A stretch of DNA of 64,000 bases from CAIWTU01 sp963815135 (GTDB lineage Bacteria; Desulfobacterota; Desulfuromonadia; Geobacterales; Geobacteraceae). Position 1 is the stretch's first letter. Each line of letters starts with the position of its first letter. Under the pieces are notes generated by a model, which was not told the DNA's origin, ran no database searches, and saw only the letters and a list, made by a program, of their open reading frames with translations. The DNA is taken from contig CAWFFO010000010.1 of NCBI GenBank assembly GCA_963815135.1, forward strand, positions 54,950 to 118,949, in the 5' to 3' direction. Below are positions 36,928 through 45,416 of the stretch, one piece after another. Made by a program: the position numbers and the translations under genes.

Positions 36928-37545
36928 ATGAAAAAGTCTTTTATTCTTTATGTAGCGATAATTTCCTTGGTCCTGACAACAGGAACGGCAATGGCGGCGG
37001 ACAGTATCCAGGGCAGAATCGGTGTTACTGGTAAACTCGGATTTCTGGTGCCGTCCGACAGCGAGGCTTTTGCAACCCCCAGCAATCTCGATACGGATGT
37101 TGGATTTATCGGCGGCGGCGGTTTCATCTATGGGATCACCAGGAACCTGGCCGCGGAGTTTGATATAACCCGTACGTGGTTCGACGCCAACCGGGCAGGC
37201 TCCAGGGAGGGAGAATTCGGCACTACCAATATATCGATTGGTGCTCAATACAGGTTTGTCGATACTCCGGTGAGAAATCTCGTTCCTTATGTCGGCGCCG
37301 GTCTCGATATCCTGGTCAACGATTTTGATTTTGCCGATGGCGACAAAGCTGATGTCGACACGGTAGCGGGCGTCCATATAAGCGGAGGAGCGGACTATTT
37401 CATCATGAGGCAGGTGGCATTGAATGCCGAAATAAAGGGAGTTGCGGCTCCCGACGCGGATATCAATTTCGGGGGCGTGAAAACAGGAAATTATGATCCC
37501 TCAAGCATTTCCATGACTTTCGGCATCAGGTATTTCTTCAACTGA
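36928..37545 (+). CDS. Outer-membrane beta-barrel protein under cGAMP riboswitch control
   Basis: A 205-residue exported protein: signal MKKSFILYVAIISLVLTTGTAMA, then alternating beta strands typical of an 8-stranded porin-like barrel (OmpW/opacity type), ending SMTFGIRYFFN. Glycine-rich turns include GFIGGGGFIYG and PYVGAGLDIL. AAGGAGGAGAAA lies before the ATG. The leader carries the cGAMP riboswitch and terminator; in Geobacter such riboswitches control genes for extracellular electron transfer and surface growth, so an envelope role in that programme is inferred. It is followed by a strong terminator, so it is a single-gene transcript. Substrate unknown. Confidence 0.87.
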   Translation: MKKSFILYVAIISLVLTTGTAMAADSIQGRIGVTGKLGFLVPSDSEAFATPSNLDTDVGFIGGGGFIYGITRNLAAEFDITRTWFDANRAGSREGEFGTTNISIGAQYRFVDTPVRNLVPYVGAGLDILVNDFDFADGDKADVDTVAGVHISGGADYFIMRQVALNAEIKGVAAPDADINFGGVKTGNYDPSSISMTFGIRYFFN

Positions 37546-37570
37546 AAGCGTTGTCAAACTGAATCGTTGA

Positions 37571-37596
37571 AAGGCGGCCCGAAAGCCGCCTTTTTT
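37571..37596 (+). terminator. Intrinsic terminator after the beta-barrel gene
   Basis: GGCGGC-CCGAAA-GCCGCC followed by TTTTTT, 26 nt past the stop codon. Textbook Rho-independent terminator. Confidence 0.95.
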
Positions 37597-37602
37597 AGTC
37601 AC

Positions 37603-37627
37603 GTACTCCCGGCAAAAACGGGGGTAC
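37603..37627. repeat. Hairpin GTACTCCCG/CGGGGGTAC
   Basis: Nine-base stem with one G-T pair and a 7-nt loop GCAAAAA, just past the terminator and upstream of the next kinase. No T run. It might be an operator or RNA structure; unassigned. Confidence 0.4.
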
Positions 37628-37791
37628 ATGACTTTCCCGTGCTGATCATATATTTTAAAAAATATACTGGATTTTTATCTTTTAAATCCGATACATTCTA
37701 TAAACCCGATGAATTGAGTCACCTTAGCTGATTGTTTTATGGTGAATCAACGTTCTTGCAACATCCCCCGCTAATCAAGAGAGGAGAATGG

Positions 37792-40209
37792 GTGGAAGAT
37801 ATAACGGAGAAACTGCTGGCAGAGGAAGGTCTACGCAACAGGATCGATGAACTTGAAAAACAAGTGAAGGATCTCAAGTCCGAACTCGAGGAAAATGATG
37901 AACAGCTCAAGATGAAGTCCCCCGGGCATTGTCAGACAGGGGAGAATCTTTATGGCAGCGAGGAGATGTATTCTTCCATCTTTAACCATATAGGCATAGG
38001 GATTTCAGTGATCAGTCCGGACATGAAGATCATTTACATGAACTCGGTCATGAAAATAATGAACCCCCACATTGATGTCAGCACCCGCCCCATTTGCTAC
38101 GAGAGTTTTAACGTTCCTCCCCGTAATGAAGTATGTTCATATTGTCCAGTGATAAAAACTTTCCAGGATGGCAAAATCCATACTGCAATAACCGACACGC
38201 CCACTGAAAAAGGTATATGTAATCTTAAAATAACATCAGCCCCCATTCCGTCAACGCACGGTACCGTGTCGGCAGTCATTGAAGTTGTGGAAGATGTCAC
38301 CGAAGGAAAACGGGCCGAGGATGCCCTGCGGGAGAGCGAAAGACGTTTCAGAGACATGCTGAGCAATGTCGAAATGATTTCCATGACACTCGACAGGGAT
38401 GCCCGGATAACTTTCTGCAACGATTATCTGCTGCGGCTGACTGGTTGGCAGCGCGAAGAGATTCTCGGTTCGAACTGGTTTGAAAACTTCATTCCTCCGG
38501 AGAGTACCCAACTTAAAAAAGTCTTTTCGGCCCTACTCGATAACCAGCCACCAACATGGCATTACGAGAACGAGATCCTCACCCGCTCCGGCGAGCGGAG
38601 ATTCATTCGCTGGAACAACACTGTCCTGTATTCATCAACAGGTGAAGTAATCGGCACGGCAAGCATCGGTGAAGATATCACCGAGCGTAAAAATCTGGAA
38701 AAGGCCCTTGCGGAAAGTGAGGAGCGCTATCGGAAGCTTGTTGAGCTTTCCCCGGATTCAGTATTCATTCATATCGAAGGAAGATTCGTCTTCATGAATG
38801 AGTCCGGTGCAAGGCTCCTGGGGGGAAAATGTCCAGAGGAGCTTTACGGCAGGACCGCGCTGGATTTCGTTCATACCGATCAACGGGAATCTGTGAGAAA
38901 ACGCATCGTAAATGCCCAGGCGGGAGGGGACAACCCACGGATTGAGGAGTTGCTGGTCCGTCTTGACGGGTCTTTCGTTCCGGTTGAGATGGAATCCGTT
39001 TATTTCAATTACAAGGGAATGAATTCGGTCCTTTCCATCGCTCGCGATATCAGCGATAGAAAAAAAATGCAGGAAGAGATGCTCAAGTCGCAGAAGCTCG
39101 AATCCCTCGGAGTGCTTGCGGGAGGGATAGCGCACGATTTCAACAATATCCTTACCGGAATTTTGGGGAATATCTCGTTGGTCAACAGACAGCTGGACCC
39201 TTCCGGCAGTATGGCCCGGCGTCTTGAAAGTTGCGAAAAGGCCGCGGTCAGGGCCAGTGAATTGACACAGCAGCTCCTCACTTTCGCCCGCGGTGGAGAG
39301 CCGGTCAGAAAAAAGATTGATCCGGATCGGCTGATCAGGGAGAGTGCGGCATTCGTACTGCGCGGATCCAACGTAAGCTGTGAATTCGCTCTGGCGGATG
39401 ATCTCCGGCGCATCGATGCGGACGCCGGGCAGATCAGCCAGGTTCTGCATAACATCCTGATAAATGCAATCCAGGCTATGCCCGGCGGTGGAAGAGTCAG
39501 GATCACCGCGAAGAATGAGGAATTGGGGGCAGTCAATTCAGTAAATCTGCCGGCCGGGGATTATCTTAAAATTGTTGTGGAAGACCAGGGATGTGGCATT
39601 TTTCCTGAAATTCTTTCCAGGATCTTCGACCCGTATTTTACAACAAAAGACACGGGGAGCGGCTTGGGGCTGGCATCGGCCTATTCTATTATCAAGCGGC
39701 ACGGGGGAGATATAGGAGTAACATCAACCGTGGGACGCGGAAGCAGATTCACATTATTTCTTCCTGCAATTTCCGAATCAATCACTGACAATGAGGTGGC
39801 AGGTGTAGAGGTCGAACTCAAGGGGAGCGGAAAGATACTATTCATGGACGATGAAGAGATCATTCGGGAAACCGCAACGGAGATCCTTGAGTTTGCTGGT
39901 TATCGGGTGGAGAGCTGTGCAGACGGCAGAGATGCGGTAGAGCGGTACCGGAACGCATACGGGAAGAACGAACGCTACGATGCGGTCATTATGGATCTGA
40001 CGGTTCCCGGAGGCATGGGTGGAAAAGAAGCCGCCGGTCTTATCCTGGAGATTGACCCGGACGCTGTACTGATCGTCTCCAGCGGCTATTCCAATGATCC
40101 ATTGATTGCAAATCACCTTCAATGTGGCTTCAGGGGGGCAGTTGTCAAGCCGTTCTCGGCCGGCTCACTGGCAACCGAAGTACAGCGGTTGATCGGGTCC
40201 CATTGCTGA
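37792..40209 (+). CDS. PAS-domain hybrid histidine kinase with C-terminal receiver
   Basis: Soluble sensor kinase of about 805 residues: N-terminal coiled coil (RIDELEKQVKDLKSELEEN), PAS1 with a CSYC cysteine pair (NEVCSYCPVIKTF), PAS2 (ISMTLDRDARITFCND), PAS3 (DSVFIHIEGRFVFMNE), HisKA (GGIAHDFNNIL), HATPase (EDQGCGI, GSGLGLASAYSI) and REC (ILFMDDEE, VIMDLTVPGGMGG, VVKPFS). GTG 37792 has GAGGAGAATG upstream; the frame is open to 37732. It stands alone after a terminator. The paired cysteines in PAS1 could sense redox or bind metal, which is speculative. Intact. Confidence 0.88.
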   Translation: MEDITEKLLAEEGLRNRIDELEKQVKDLKSELEENDEQLKMKSPGHCQTGENLYGSEEMYSSIFNHIGIGISVISPDMKIIYMNSVMKIMNPHIDVSTRPICYESFNVPPRNEVCSYCPVIKTFQDGKIHTAITDTPTEKGICNLKITSAPIPSTHGTVSAVIEVVEDVTEGKRAEDALRESERRFRDMLSNVEMISMTLDRDARITFCNDYLLRLTGWQREEILGSNWFENFIPPESTQLKKVFSALLDNQPPTWHYENEILTRSGERRFIRWNNTVLYSSTGEVIGTASIGEDITERKNLEKALAESEERYRKLVELSPDSVFIHIEGRFVFMNESGARLLGGKCPEELYGRTALDFVHTDQRESVRKRIVNAQAGGDNPRIEELLVRLDGSFVPVEMESVYFNYKGMNSVLSIARDISDRKKMQEEMLKSQKLESLGVLAGGIAHDFNNILTGILGNISLVNRQLDPSGSMARRLESCEKAAVRASELTQQLLTFARGGEPVRKKIDPDRLIRESAAFVLRGSNVSCEFALADDLRRIDADAGQISQVLHNILINAIQAMPGGGRVRITAKNEELGAVNSVNLPAGDYLKIVVEDQGCGIFPEILSRIFDPYFTTKDTGSGLGLASAYSIIKRHGGDIGVTSTVGRGSRFTLFLPAISESITDNEVAGVEVELKGSGKILFMDDEEIIRETATEILEFAGYRVESCADGRDAVERYRNAYGKNERYDAVIMDLTVPGGMGGKEAAGLILEIDPDAVLIVSSGYSNDPLIANHLQCGFRGAVVKPFSAGSLATEVQRLIGSHC

Positions 40210-40382
40210 AACCATCCCTCAAACATCTGTCCTAAAGAGAATACATGGCAAGGAAGGCCAACCGCTTGGACCCGACTTCCTTGTGTCGAGAGCGAAGTGT
40301 TCGCTCACCTGAACCTCTGAGTCCTTGTTTCCGATCCCGGAGGCTGAAAGTAAAAAAATCTCAACAGTTAAAAATGTCGAAC

Positions 40383-40670
40383 CTATCGTGTTGCTTTCTG
40401 GACTTCAACTGTTTCGAGACAGATATCTTCCGAATGATGGGGTTTCAGGAAAAAAACTTTTTTCAGCAGAACTTGTAGCCAGGCAGTTCTATGGAGAAAT
40501 TCGTCGATAATCTCATGCCTGGTATCCGATGGAGTAATCTTCTTTGTTGCGAACCAGAAATTGAATGAATCCATAATCAGATTTGTAAAAGATATTACCG
40601 TGCTTTTCAAAAGGACCAAACCAAAACTCCCGAAAACCATTGATAATGCGATTGACACCACCCGATACAT
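40383..40670 (-). CDS. Hypothetical small protein
   Basis: A 95-residue reading with a good AAAGGAG site 8 nt before ATG 40670. The first half is hydrophobic (VVSIALSMVFGSFGLVLL) and could be a membrane segment or signal; the rest is basic. No recognised family. Another reading (40513-40722) overlaps in a different frame but lacks a ribosome site. Existence uncertain. Confidence 0.35.
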   Translation of the reverse strand: MYRVVSIALSMVFGSFGLVLLKSTVISFTNLIMDSFNFWFATKKITPSDTRHEIIDEFLHRTAWLQVLLKKVFFLKPHHSEDICLETVEVQKATR

Positions 40671-40807
40671 ACTTTTTACTCCTTTCTTTTTGATTTGACA
40701 TACTTTCAGCTATGTCCGGCAACTGTATCTTTCATGCGACACAGGGATTTCCGCCCCTGGTAATTTTTGTTCAACACAGAAAGACAACCTCGGTGGCATG
40801 AATAGAT

Positions 40808-41281
40808 TTATGAACGAGACGGAAATATTCCTGTTTCAAATACGTGTCGATTTCCATTAGCCTGGAATTTAAGAAGTTTTGACCTCTTCTGTCGGTCTCG
40901 GTCTGTCACCTCCGGACAAAAAACATTTTCAAGGCCTTCCCTCGAACAGGTGTCTGAAAGGCTGTAAAACTCAGGCTGTTGTTTTATGTCGATATCTTCC
41001 AGGGGTGAATAGGTGCCGGCTGCAACAAACGGTTTCCGTTGTCTGGCTTTCCTGACATTATGACTATCCGCGACAGAAGCTGCGGTAATTGGTAAACCTT
41101 TAAAACCGGCCTCATTTTGATCGGGTAATTTCGCCAGCATCTGGGTAAAGAGATTGTTTTCCAATCGTTGAGATGTTTTCTGATAGCTGATATCAGTTCG
41201 GTTCATCCAGCCTCGCGTATCAAGATGCAAGTAATAACCACTGATAAACATGAGAAATACAAGAGTTGTGATGGCACGCAT
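40808..41281 (-). CDS. Exported hypothetical protein
   Basis: A 157-residue protein beginning MRAITTLVFLMFISGYYLHL, a likely signal anchor, followed by a polar domain with two cysteines (DTCSREGLENVFCPE) that could form a disulfide. AAGGACAG lies 5 nt before the ATG. No family recognised. A terminator-like hairpin sits about 125 nt upstream on the same strand, which might be a leader attenuator. Confidence 0.6.
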   Translation of the reverse strand: MRAITTLVFLMFISGYYLHLDTRGWMNRTDISYQKTSQRLENNLFTQMLAKLPDQNEAGFKGLPITAASVADSHNVRKARQRKPFVAAGTYSPLEDIDIKQQPEFYSLSDTCSREGLENVFCPEVTDRDRQKRSKLLKFQANGNRHVFETGIFPSRS

Positions 41282-41407
41282 TTAACTGTCCTTAAATATT
41301 TTCAACTCCAGGCTCTATTCCATATTTCTGTTCAAAATCCACCAAAGATTTATAAGTTCCTTCTGAAAACTTTTACCTTCGCACTCCTGCTGCTTATACA
41401 TGTGGCC

Positions 41408-41440
41408 AAAAAAAAACCTGGCGGATTTTTTTCCGCCTGG
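41408..41440 (-). terminator. Intrinsic terminator, minus strand
   Basis: On the minus strand GGCGGA-A5-TCCGCC with flanking CC/GG, followed by nine T. It lies upstream of the exported protein at 41281, so it either ends an unrecognised transcript or acts as a leader terminator. Confidence 0.75.
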
Positions 41441-41698
41441 CCCCATTGCCCGTAAACAGACAGTAGACTAGCACTTCACATAACAATAATCAAGTTATTT
41501 TGTGCACAAATGATTTGTGTTGCAATTTTTTTCAATCTATTGATATTACAAGTGATTTTATCGTGATTAAACAACGGCCCTTTTGCCGAGTGCTGTTTTT
41601 CCTGCTCCGGTCGACCTGTTATCCTTCCGCCTCCTGAGACGAAGATGCTATAATAAAACTGGTCGTTTTTCATGCGGCAGCATACAGGAGAGATCCCT

Positions 41699-43377
41699 AT
41701 GTCATACATTAAATCGCCAACAGCACCGCTTCCCGGAACGAAGTCCGATTCGATGTTTCCCACGCTGACGTCGGAGCAATTGGCGCGAGTGGAATTGCAT
41801 GGTCGAGTGCGCCGCGTCAGAACCGGCGAAGTTCTTTCCGAGGCAGGTGTGGAATCCGCACTTTTTTTTGTCGTCAAGACCGGCCAGATTGAAGTTGTTC
41901 AGGTTTCCGGCGATGCCCAGGAGTTGGTAGCCACCTGTGGCGCAGGTCAGTTCACCGGCGAGATTAGCCTGCTTTCGGGAAGGCGCACACTGGTACGGCA
42001 CCGCGCAAGCGAGCCCGGTGAAATAATTCAGCTGGATCGCGGACAGCTGCTCGCACTTGTGCAGGTCGACAGCGAGTTGAGTGAACTCTTCATGAGGGCC
42101 TTCATTTTGCGGCGTGTGGAGCTTATTGCACGTGGAGTGGGAGCCGTCGTTCTCGTCGGCTCCAGCCATTCCGCGGGAACGCTTCGACTAAGGGAGTTTC
42201 TCACGCGCAATGGTCATCCCTATACATCAGTTGACGTGGAACGTGACCAGGCCGTCCAGGAATTATTCGACCGGTTTCAAGTCGCAGTCGAAGACGTTCC
42301 GATCGTTATCTGCCACGGCAGCCAGGTGCTGCGGAACCCGAGCAACCAGGAACTTGCGGACTGCCTCGGCTTCAACGAAGCCATTGACCGGTCGCAGATC
42401 CGCGAGCTCGTGATCGTCGGCGCGGGGCCTGCCGGCCTGGCTGCAGCCGTATACGGGGCATCGGAAGAACTGATGTCCTTATGGTGGAAACCAATGCCCC
42501 TGGAGGACAGGCTGGTTCAAGTTCGAGAATCGAGAATTACCTCGGTTTTCCGAATGGCATATCCGGGCAGGATCTCGCGGCACGCGCCTTCATACAGGCA
42601 CAGAAGTTCGGAACCCAGGTTCTTATCGCAAGATCCGTGTCACGGCTGCTACGCGAGGGAAAGAAGTACACCATGGAAATGGACGATGGTTCGCACATTC
42701 AGACGCGTAGCGTGATCATCGCGACCGGCGCAAAATACCGGAAGCTGCCCCTTGATAGTTTGTCACGGTTTGAAGGCGCTGGTGTTTATTACAGTGCAAC
42801 GCACATCGAAGTGCCTTTGTGCAGCGGCGAAGAAGTAATTGTCGTGGGCGGCGGCAACTCCGCAGGCCAGGCTGCAGTATTTATGGCACGGACCGTCAAG
42901 CGCGTGCATGTCCTGGTCAGGTCTGGCGGGCTGTCACAGACAATGTCTCGGTATCTTGTCAGGCGCATCGAAGACAATCCTGCGATTGCAGTGCGAACGC
43001 ATACGGAAATTATAGCGCTGGAAGGCGGCGATCATCTCGAGCGCGTCAGTTGGCGCAACAATCAATCGGGAATGGTTGAAGCACGCGATATCCGCCACGT
43101 GTTCCTCATGACGGGGGCCGTTCCGAATACCCAGTGGCTGAACGGTTGTGTGGTGCTCGACGACAAAGGGTTCATAAAGACAGGCCCGGATCTTACACAG
43201 GAGGAACTGACTACCGGTCAATGGTCGCTGGCAAGAAGTCCCTATTTCCTGGAAACAAGCATGCCTGCGGTGTTTGCGGTCGGTGATGTCAGGGCCGGCA
43301 ATATCAAGCGCGTGGCTTCGGCAGTCGGAGAGGGATCGAACGCGGTATCCTTCGTCCATCGGGTTTTGAACGAGTAG
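41699..43377 (+). CDS. Cyclic-nucleotide-binding domain thioredoxin-reductase-like flavoprotein, one frameshift
   Basis: Fusion of an N-terminal cNMP-binding domain (GEVLSEAGVESALFFVVKTG, GEISLLSGR), a glutaredoxin-like middle (GSSHSAGTLRLREFL, HPYTSVDVE) and a thioredoxin-reductase FAD/NAD domain (VIVGAGPAGLAAAVYG, GGQAGSSSRIENYLGFP, IVVGGGNSAGQAAVF, FAVGDVR). The usual CxxC redox motif of thioredoxin reductases is absent, as in this fusion family. ATG 41699 has AGGAGAGAT upstream. A 1-nt deletion near 42470 splits the gene between AAVYGASEE and LDVLMVETNAPGG. It precedes a UBP zinc-finger gene, a pairing I recall in other bacteria. The partner reaction is unknown. Confidence 0.88.
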
Positions 43378-43444
43378 AAAAATGGATGGGTACAGCCGAG
43401 GCAACCTGCTTATGAAGATGCGTGAGGGAGGAAGGAGAATTACC

Positions 43445-43708
43445 ATGAACGGACGATGTACGCACCTTGAAGAGGTAAAGGCAACTCCGCCGAGAACGAA
43501 AGGTTGCGAAGAGTGCCTGAAGACCGGGGATTCCTGGGTGCACCTGCGTCTCTGTGAAGCCTGCGGACACGTGGGATGCTGTGACGATTCTAAAAACAGA
43601 CATGCCACCGCGCACTTTCGTTCCACCAAGCACCCGGTGATCAGATCGCTGGAGCCGGGTGAGAGCTGGCGGTATTGCTATGTCGATGATCAGATAGCTG
43701 AATACTGA
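43445..43708 (+). CDS. UBP-type zinc finger protein
   Basis: An 87-residue zinc-finger protein of the ZnF-UBP fold. Zn ligands: Cys in RCTHLEEV, the CEECLKTG pair, CEACGHVGCCDD, then HATAHF and TKHPV histidines. Start ATG 43445 has GGAGGAAGGAGAA upstream; the frame is open to 43382. It follows the flavoprotein after 67 nt and probably shares its transcript, ending at the terminator at 43806. In bacteria this domain is often next to or fused with thioredoxin-reductase-like proteins; its ligand there is not known. Confidence 0.88.
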   Translation: MNGRCTHLEEVKATPPRTKGCEECLKTGDSWVHLRLCEACGHVGCCDDSKNRHATAHFRSTKHPVIRSLEPGESWRYCYVDDQIAEY

Positions 43709-43805
43709 TTATTCCCCGAGTGTAAATACGATTTACCATGCATGGCTCGGGAGAAATAATCCGGGATGTTCCAAGAATGATCATATGTGGAAAAACATTT
43801 ACGAT

Positions 43806-43837
43806 AACAGCCGTACCTGCAATTGGACGGCTGTTTT
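43806..43837 (+). terminator. Intrinsic terminator after the UBP zinc-finger gene
   Basis: AACAGCCGT and ACGGCTGTT pair over a 12-nt loop, followed by TTTT, about 100 nt past the stop. Confidence 0.85.
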
Positions 43838-43985
43838 AACAATTTGGAGATGTTGCTGCTTCAAGTAATAACGGCTTTTGCCTGCCCTGCCCTATCCTTC
43901 CCAATTCCTGCTGATTGTGAAAAGAAGAATCCGGTTATCCCTTCACCTTATCTGGAAATGCGCCATAGAAGCATTACCTGGAAAC

Positions 43986-44196
43986 ATTAATCCCAAAAAC
44001 GGCAGTTGGAGGTGTCCGCAGTAAGCAACTCAGGCCTGTTTCGTTGCTGCTCTTGGCGAAATGGAGTGTGGACAGCCGATTTTGTCTGAACCCGCAGGGT
44101 GAGTTTACCGGCTGTAGCGAAATGAGCTTAGAGCAGCATACACAGGCCTCCGGAGCGAACGGAGGATGCCTGCAACTGCCGAATATAGGTTAATTA
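43986..44196. repeat. Long palindromic MITE-like element, 211 bp
   Basis: Terminal inverted repeats: left ATTAATCCCAAAAACGGCAG, continuing TTGGAGG, right (reverse complement) ATTAACCTATATTCGGCAG, continuing TTGCAGG. The inversion continues inward: AGGCCTG...TTGCTGCTC against GAGCAGCA...CAGGCCT, and GACAGCCG against CGGCTGT, so the whole unit folds as one long imperfect hairpin. No ORF inside. A shortened copy lies at 6416-6469. Confidence 0.75.
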
Positions 44197-44298
44197 TGTA
44201 ACTTCTAACGATCATCTCGCGTCTTTAAAACCAGAAAAGCAAAATTACTTCAGTAAATCAGCTTGACCTGGAATGGTAGATCCGGGAAGGAGGAACAT

Positions 44299-45216
44299 AT
44301 GAGAAAAGTCCTGTTTTGCGTGCTTGCAGTCATGTTAGCTTCAGTTTCAAATGCTTATGCATCCGACATCGGTTTCAGCGTCGGAATCAATTTCGGATTA
44401 CCGGGAGCGGTCGAACCGGGGTATGCTCCTCAGCCGGCTGTGATCCCGGAACCACCCGTATTTATCGATCCGCCCGAGCTTGGGTTTTACGTTGCGGCAG
44501 GCGTGCCCTATGATCTATTCTACCTGGACAATGCCTATTATCTCTTCTACGGGAACGTCTGGTATACGTCTCTCTATTATAACGGGCCTTGGGAAATAAT
44601 ATATTACAGCGAAATTCCCTATGCTCTGCACAGGTATCCTTTTGCAAGAATTCATTATTACAGAGACTATTATTTCACACGTTACCATGATTTTGGAGAG
44701 CGGCGGGGGTATCATCATTTCCAGCCGGGCAGACATATGATTGATAGAGCAGGTAATGGCTTTAACAGACCCGCCTACAATACTTTCAGACCTTCAAGCC
44801 AAGACTACCGGAACAGACCTGTCTACAACACGCCGACCAGACATGACCAGGGGAATTGGAACAGTCCTGCGCACAGCTCTCCCAATAGAGGATATTACGA
44901 CTCAAGGCAAAGACCTGTTTACAGAGCCCCGCAAGGAGCCATGCAAAACAACGCGAACCGTCCTGTTTACAACGCACCGGCAAGATCATATCAGGGCAGC
45001 TGGAGCAGGCGAGTGAATAACAGACCCGGCAATTCCGTTTATGGCACATTAAACAGACCTGCCTACGTTAATCCGGGCAGATCTGATCACGGCAACCGGA
45101 ACCGGCCTGTTTATAATGGTTCAGGCACTTCTTACCGTGGCAATGCGGGCAGAGATACAAACCATGGCTCCAGCAATCATGAACATGGTAATCGGGATGG
45201 ACATTACGGGCGTTAA
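44299..45216 (+). CDS. Exported protein with Tyr-rich region and RPVYN repeats
   Basis: A 305-residue exported protein: signal MRKVLFCVLAVMLASVSNAYA, a Pro-rich linker (PAVIPEPPVFIDPPELG), a compact Tyr/Trp-rich module (YYLFYGNVWYTSLYYNGPW) and a long C-terminal half of about seven loose repeats built on N-R-P-V/A-Y-N-x-P, rich in Asn, Arg, Tyr, Gly and His. It ends in a His/Gly-rich tail (HGNRDGHYGR). AAGGAGGAACAT precedes ATG 44299. The composition suggests a surface or matrix protein, or one that binds polysaccharide or metal. The Tyr-rich module occurs in other Geobacter exported proteins as I recall, without known function. Confidence 0.8.
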   Translation: MRKVLFCVLAVMLASVSNAYASDIGFSVGINFGLPGAVEPGYAPQPAVIPEPPVFIDPPELGFYVAAGVPYDLFYLDNAYYLFYGNVWYTSLYYNGPWEIIYYSEIPYALHRYPFARIHYYRDYYFTRYHDFGERRGYHHFQPGRHMIDRAGNGFNRPAYNTFRPSSQDYRNRPVYNTPTRHDQGNWNSPAHSSPNRGYYDSRQRPVYRAPQGAMQNNANRPVYNAPARSYQGSWSRRVNNRPGNSVYGTLNRPAYVNPGRSDHGNRNRPVYNGSGTSYRGNAGRDTNHGSSNHEHGNRDGHYGR

Positions 45217-45271
45217 TAAGCAACCTGATCAACGCTGTGCAATTTCCGGATTGATTCCGGCATCAGACTCT

Positions 45272-45329
45272 GCAGGAGCGTCTTCCAGGCGCAACCAAAA
45301 CCGATTGACGTGACTGAAACCGCTCCTGC
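45272..45329. repeat. Inverted repeat GCAGGAGCG/CGCTCCTGC
   Basis: Perfect 9-bp arms separated by 40 nt, between the converging exported-protein and pgm genes. It may act as a bidirectional terminator stem, though no T run follows. Confidence 0.4.
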
Positions 45330-45416
45330 GGTTCATACTGATTTTTCCAAATTTTCCGGCAGACCTGGACTTCCTCAGCAATTCGCAATGAATTCACCTC
45401 TGCAGCAAACCCAGGT

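Noticed and set aside
36709..37377. Minus-strand reading over the beta-barrel gene and riboswitch
   Set aside because: Antisense shadow; the plus strand has a signal peptide, ribosome site and terminator.
41476..41640. Small minus-strand protein ending before the terminator at 41440
   Set aside because: No ribosome site and low-quality composition; kept only as a note that the terminator may serve some transcript here.
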